From Hippophae tibetana (taxonomy: Eukaryota > Streptophyta > Magnoliopsida > Rosales > Elaeagnaceae), in NCBI GenBank assembly GCA_037013495.1, contig CM072809.1, positions 992,001 through 1,056,000 of the forward strand: DNA of 64,000 nucleotides, read 5' to 3'. The notes beneath the pieces are model-generated. The model did not search any database, was not told where the DNA came from, and saw only the letters and a list, made by a program, of their open reading frames with translations. Made by a program: the position numbers and the translations under genes. Below, piece by piece: positions 60,759 to 64,000 of the stretch. Positions within the stretch are counted from its first letter, which is position 1. The number at the start of each line of letters is the position of its first letter.

Positions 60759-61860
60759 CCATCCGAGCCTCTTTCGAACACGGCGTAGACGTGATTCAGT
60801 TGTTGCATCAGTAGATTATGTTGTCGTTGGTGGAGTGGCAGCAGCTGGTGAATTTTCAGGAACATTAGCTGCTGAATTTTGTTGTTGTAAAGGTTGTTGC
60901 CTTTCTTCTTCATTCTCTCAATCAAAAAAGGTTGGCATTGGCTGCTGATGTGGACAATTTTTACTCCAATTCCAAGTGTTATTCTCATCAAAAATGACAT
61001 CTCTGCTGGTCACAATCTTTTTTGTGAGCGGATTGAACAATTTGTAAGTTTTGGAAGCTTCACTTATGCCAAGAAAAACACATTTTTCACCCTTATCATC
61101 AAGCTTCTTCCTTTTCTCATCCGGGATATGTGCATAAGCGATGCAACCAAAAATTCTAAAGTGATCTACAGTTGGTTTTCGCCCACTCCAAGCCTCCTCA
61201 GGTGTCATGTTTTGAACAGAAAAGGTTGGACTTCTATTCAACACATGAATGCTCCAATTTATTGCCTCTGGCCAAAAATTCTTTGGAATGTTCCCTCTTG
61301 CTAGCAAGCTTCTCACCATATTGAAGATGGTTCTATTTTTCCTCTCCGATACACCATTCTGTTGTGGTGTATAAGCAGCTGTGAATTCCCTTCGAATACC
61401 TTGATCATCACAAAAACCTTCAAATTCTTTAGAGTTGTATTCTCCACCACGATCAGTATGAAAAGTTTTAATGGCTTTTCCTGCTTCATTTTCAACTCGT
61501 GCCTTGAAGCTTTTAAATGCACTAAAAGCTTCTAATTTTTTTTTTTGCAAAAAATAAACCCATGTTTTTCTAGTATAATCATCGATGAAGGTAATTAAAT
61601 ATCTTTTACCCCCATTAGAAGATGGATTTATCGGTCCACAAATGTCAGAATGTACCAGCTCTAGGACATGTTTTGCTCTCCACGACTTTCCTTGAGGGAA
61701 TTGAGAATGATGTTGTTTGCTAACAACACATTCTTCACAAACTTGAGAAGGTATATGAATTTGAGGGAGTCCCGTTACCATATCTTTCTGTTGGAGAGTC
61801 TTTAATCCGCCAAAATTCAAGTGGCCATAGCGAAAATGCCAAAGCTATGAAGGGTCTTTT
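60759..61860 (-). pseudogene. Copia 3 integrase
   Basis: Read from about 61860: LWHFRYGHLNFGGLKTL (preceded by an in-frame TAG), CEECVVSKQHHSQFP (zinc part), and the core with ELVHSDICGPI, FHTDRGGEYNS and AYTPQQNGVSERKN, which supplies the D-D-35-E residues. A C-terminal part (FRIFGCIAYAHIP, FLGISEASKTYKLF) ends at 60918. The linker to the reverse transcriptase is frame-shifted. Confidence 0.92.
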
Positions 61861-62012
61861 ACTTCAGTCATTAAGCTATGTTAAGTTGTTCTAATCTTCA
61901 AAGGAAATAACCTGTTTGAACTCATCTGAACAACAACAATTGCTCCTCTTGAAGTATCATATATCTCACAAGCACCATTTTGAATAGTTATCACATAACC
62001 TTTTTCTTGCAA

Positions 62013-63190
62013 CTAACCAGCACTTAACAAATTACTCTTCAAGTCAGGAACATAAAAAACATTGGAAATTGTTTCAACAAAACCATTCTTGGTTCTAATA
62101 TTTATTTCACCTTTTCCCATTACTTCTACTTTAGAAGAATCACCAAAACTAGCAGTAGAACGAAAGTCTTCATTTAAATAAGAAAACAAAGACTTACTTC
62201 CACACATGTGGTTGCTACAACCTATATCCACATACCAAACATCTAATTCAGGTTCCTCATTGACATGATAAGCCATTAACAGAGTTTCAACTTCCTTATT
62301 TTCTGCAAAATTTGATGTCTCTCCTTCTTCTTTCTTGTTAGGCAGTTTAGTATAACATTCGGAACGATAATGACCAAATTTATGACATCTAAAGCATTCT
62401 ACCTTGGATTTGTCAAATGGTTGATCTCGTCTATCTTGATCATGCATGCTGCCATCTCTATTGCCTCGATCTCCCTTTCTTCCACTTCTACCTCTACCTC
62501 TTCCTCTAAAGTTTGAGAAATGTGTAGAGATAGAGGCTTTCAAAGCTTGCTCTTCTGAAGGTGAACTTCGGTTCATCTTCTGTTCATAGACCAGCAAAGA
62601 GCTTTGCAACTCATCAAGAGAGAATGTATCTATGTCTTTAGATTTTTCAATGGAGCACACAACATAATTAAATGTTGGTGTTAGGGTACGCAATATCTTC
62701 TCCACGATTTTGACATAGTCCATCTTCTCACCATGAAAATGCATTTTGTTGCTTATTTCCATAGTTCTGGCACAGTAGCTGGTGACAGATTCCTCATTCT
62801 TCATTTGTAGAGTCTCAAAATCACTTCTCAAAGCTTGAAGTTGTTCACGCTTTAATCTAGCAAAGCCTTGATATTTTTTTTCATAGAATCCCAAATATCT
62901 TTAGAAGTTTCTTTGCAAAGAATTGTTTCCAAGATTGGACGATTAATTGCCTGAAAAAGGTAATTTTTTTGCCTTCAAATCTTTTAACTTTCTCGCTTCT
63001 AACTCTGTTTTCTGGACGTCTGTCAAGACAATATTTGGTGCTGGTTCTTCAATTCCAGATTCAACAATCGACCAATACTTTTTTGACCGTAGAAAATTCT
63101 CCATTAGCATGCTCCAATGGTCATAATGACCATCAAAACGTGGAATTACTGGTTGCACAAAATTTGTTTTTGAGCCATTGTTTGTGCAAA
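62013..63190 (-). pseudogene. Copia 3 gag and protease
   Basis: The gag N-terminus (PVIPRFDGHYDHWSMLMENF) is in one frame to 62943 and then continues in another (KYQGFARLKREQLQALRSDF, VEKILRTLTPTFNYVV) to 62013. A basic RG-rich segment (FRGRGRGRSGRKGDRG) and a CCHC knuckle (CFRCHKFGHYRSEC) follow. The protease motif reads VWYVDIGCSNHM, where copia proteases normally have D-T/S-G, so the active site is altered. A stop at 62015-62013 precedes the LQEKGYV segment. Confidence 0.9.
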
Positions 63191-63216
63191 AAAAAATTGT
63201 TTTGCTATGATACCAC

Positions 63217-63438
63217 TGATATAAAAGAAGTGAAATATTGTTGAAAAAGTTGCACATGTTTTATTGATGAAATTAGCCTATAAATAGGTATTATATAAAT
63301 AAAGAAATAACAAACAAAATGACCACTAACTTAAACTCCTATAAAATAGGATAATTAAAAAACACTTTCTACCGACCACAAAGTCAGTATGAAAAACTAA
63401 CCTACCAAATTTAAATAAATAAATAATAAATCTTAACA
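63217..63438 (-). repeat. 5' LTR of the third copia element
   Basis: 222 bp, starting TGTTAAGATT and ending TTATATCA on the minus strand. Flanked by the ATTTC target duplication. Confidence 0.93.
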
Positions 63439-63487
63439 ATTTCCTCTTCAAGCTAGCTACTAATAGCATATAGTACGCTTGAGTGTA

Positions 63488-63610
63488 TGTAGTCCAGTTG
63501 GTAACCGTGTTCAAGGAACACTATCCAGACGGGTTCTGATTTGAATGTAAGATTCCTCGTCCAGAATCAGGTTCGAACCAACCAGTAGACGAGTTAAAAA
63601 TAAAATAAAA
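63488..63610 (+). mobile_element. SINE-like tRNA-derived sequence
   Basis: Contains an RNA polymerase III A box, TAGTCCAGTTGG at 63490-63501, and a B box, GGTTCGAACC at 63570-63579. The 3' side is A-rich (GTTAAAAATAAAATAAAA). The 80-bp spacing is too long for a simple tRNA and no cloverleaf folds from it, so a tRNA-derived SINE is more likely. Target duplications were not identified. Confidence 0.55.
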
Positions 63611-64000
63611 GGCATGCATGTTCATGTTGAGATTTTTGTATGTATAGAAATATTAGAGCATGCAATTAATTAAACAGAAAATAAGAAAATAGCATATTGG
63701 CTGTGTGCAGGAGTTGGTTGAGGAACATCAACCAAGCGCTCCATTGTTTGCAGCTGATCATAGGGTGCTATCAGCAACATAACACAACAATTAAGTACTC
63801 ATCACTACATAGCCAAAATTTGCAAAAATATAATAAAGAAATATTTCATGACTAGCCAAATCTATTATTTTAGTTAATTTTAAAAAAAAACCAGTAACCA
63901 CTGATTAACCATTTGAACTGCTTGCTTTCGTGATTCTTCTTATGATCTAGTGGACAAGACTTTTCTTTTCAAGTTCAATCACACCAAAACCGTCAATATA
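63611..64000. other. Window edge with possible exon at about 63710-63775
   Basis: A more balanced segment has an acceptor-like TGTGTGCAG at 63701-63709 followed on the plus strand by ELVEEHQPSAPLFAADHRVL and a stop. On the minus strand the same DNA also reads openly (APYDQLQTMERLVDVPQPTP). Either could be an exon of a gene continuing outside the window. Neither is recognisable. Confidence 0.25.

Larger units (their letters stand above)
58794..63438 (-). mobile_element. Third Ty1/copia retrotransposon, minus strand
   Basis: 4645 bp with LTRs 58794-59060 (3') and 63217-63438 (5') and the exact target duplication ATTTC (58789-58793 and 63439-63443). The LTRs start TGTTAA and end ATATCA. The primer-binding site TGGTATCATAGC is at 63215-63204 (minus), with one spacer base from the LTR. 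The polypurine tract GTGAGGG precedes the 3' LTR (59067-59061, minus). The LTRs differ in length by 45 bp and by many substitutions, so it is older than the second element. The internal region codes all copia domains but with several stops and frameshifts. Confidence 0.95.

Noticed and set aside
63490..63585. Possible tRNA gene from A-box and B-box motifs
   Set aside because: The spacing is about 80 bp and no cloverleaf or CCA-side acceptor stem pairs. A SINE origin explains it better.

Overview
This 64 kb window is AT-rich nuclear DNA from a flowering plant, most likely a eudicot. The evidence is spliced genes with GT-AG introns, a BAHD acyltransferase, a D14/KAI2-type hydrolase, an organelle-type Nudix hydrolase, Ty1/copia elements primed by initiator-tRNA-Met-like sites, LINEs, MITEs and degenerate TTTAGGG repeats. 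I cannot name the species. No operon, CRISPR array or prokaryotic feature is present.

Four ordinary genes are well supported. (1) An intronless BAHD acyltransferase lies on the minus strand at 7458-8852, with a tandemly duplicated upstream segment. (2) A 15-exon 2-oxoglutarate/Fe(II) oxygenase lies on the minus strand at 26350-33028; all 15 exons join in one frame to give 399 aa. (3) A 9-exon Nudix hydrolase lies on the plus strand at 37749-41465 (377 aa), of the NUDT20/24 type linked to clearing damaged thiamin diphosphate. (4) A 2-exon alpha/beta hydrolase of the D14/KAI2 family lies on the minus strand at 49402-51262 (274 aa, intact Ser-Asp-His triad). The genes look independent: two of them are divergent and 4.7 kb apart.

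The rest is mostly mobile DNA. From left to right: a miniature LTR element with three LTRs in tandem (571-1121, TSD ATAAT); a decayed Ty1/copia element without gag (2080-5487, TSD AATAT); a MITE at about 6420-6880 with a second copy inside intron 5 of the oxygenase; a 313-bp tandem duplication (9981-10600); an isolated GC-rich, TATA-bearing LTR-like patch (about 15170-15560); degenerate CCCTAAA-like repeats (19085-19400); a LINE with ORF1 and the endonuclease part of ORF2 (about 21050-24010); a duplicated block with a broken exon-like fragment (33801-34489); a LINE 3' tail (35161-35450); a TIR element filled with degenerate telomere-like repeats (about 42537-43744); a nearly intact Ty1/copia element (44119-49226, TSD CTATC) whose LTRs differ in 28-bp repeat number; a second candidate miniature LTR element (about 55160-55964); a third Ty1/copia element (58794-63438, TSD ATTTC); and a SINE-like tRNA-derived sequence (about 63488-63610).

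I found no wholly new multi-gene system. The most notable observations are the three-LTR miniature element with exact target duplication, the telomere-like TIR element with an inverted relative 23 kb away, the LTR-internal 28-bp array that changed length between LTRs of one element, a young retroelement sitting 176 bp past the stop codon of the D14/KAI2-type gene, and the duplicated 5' region of the acyltransferase.
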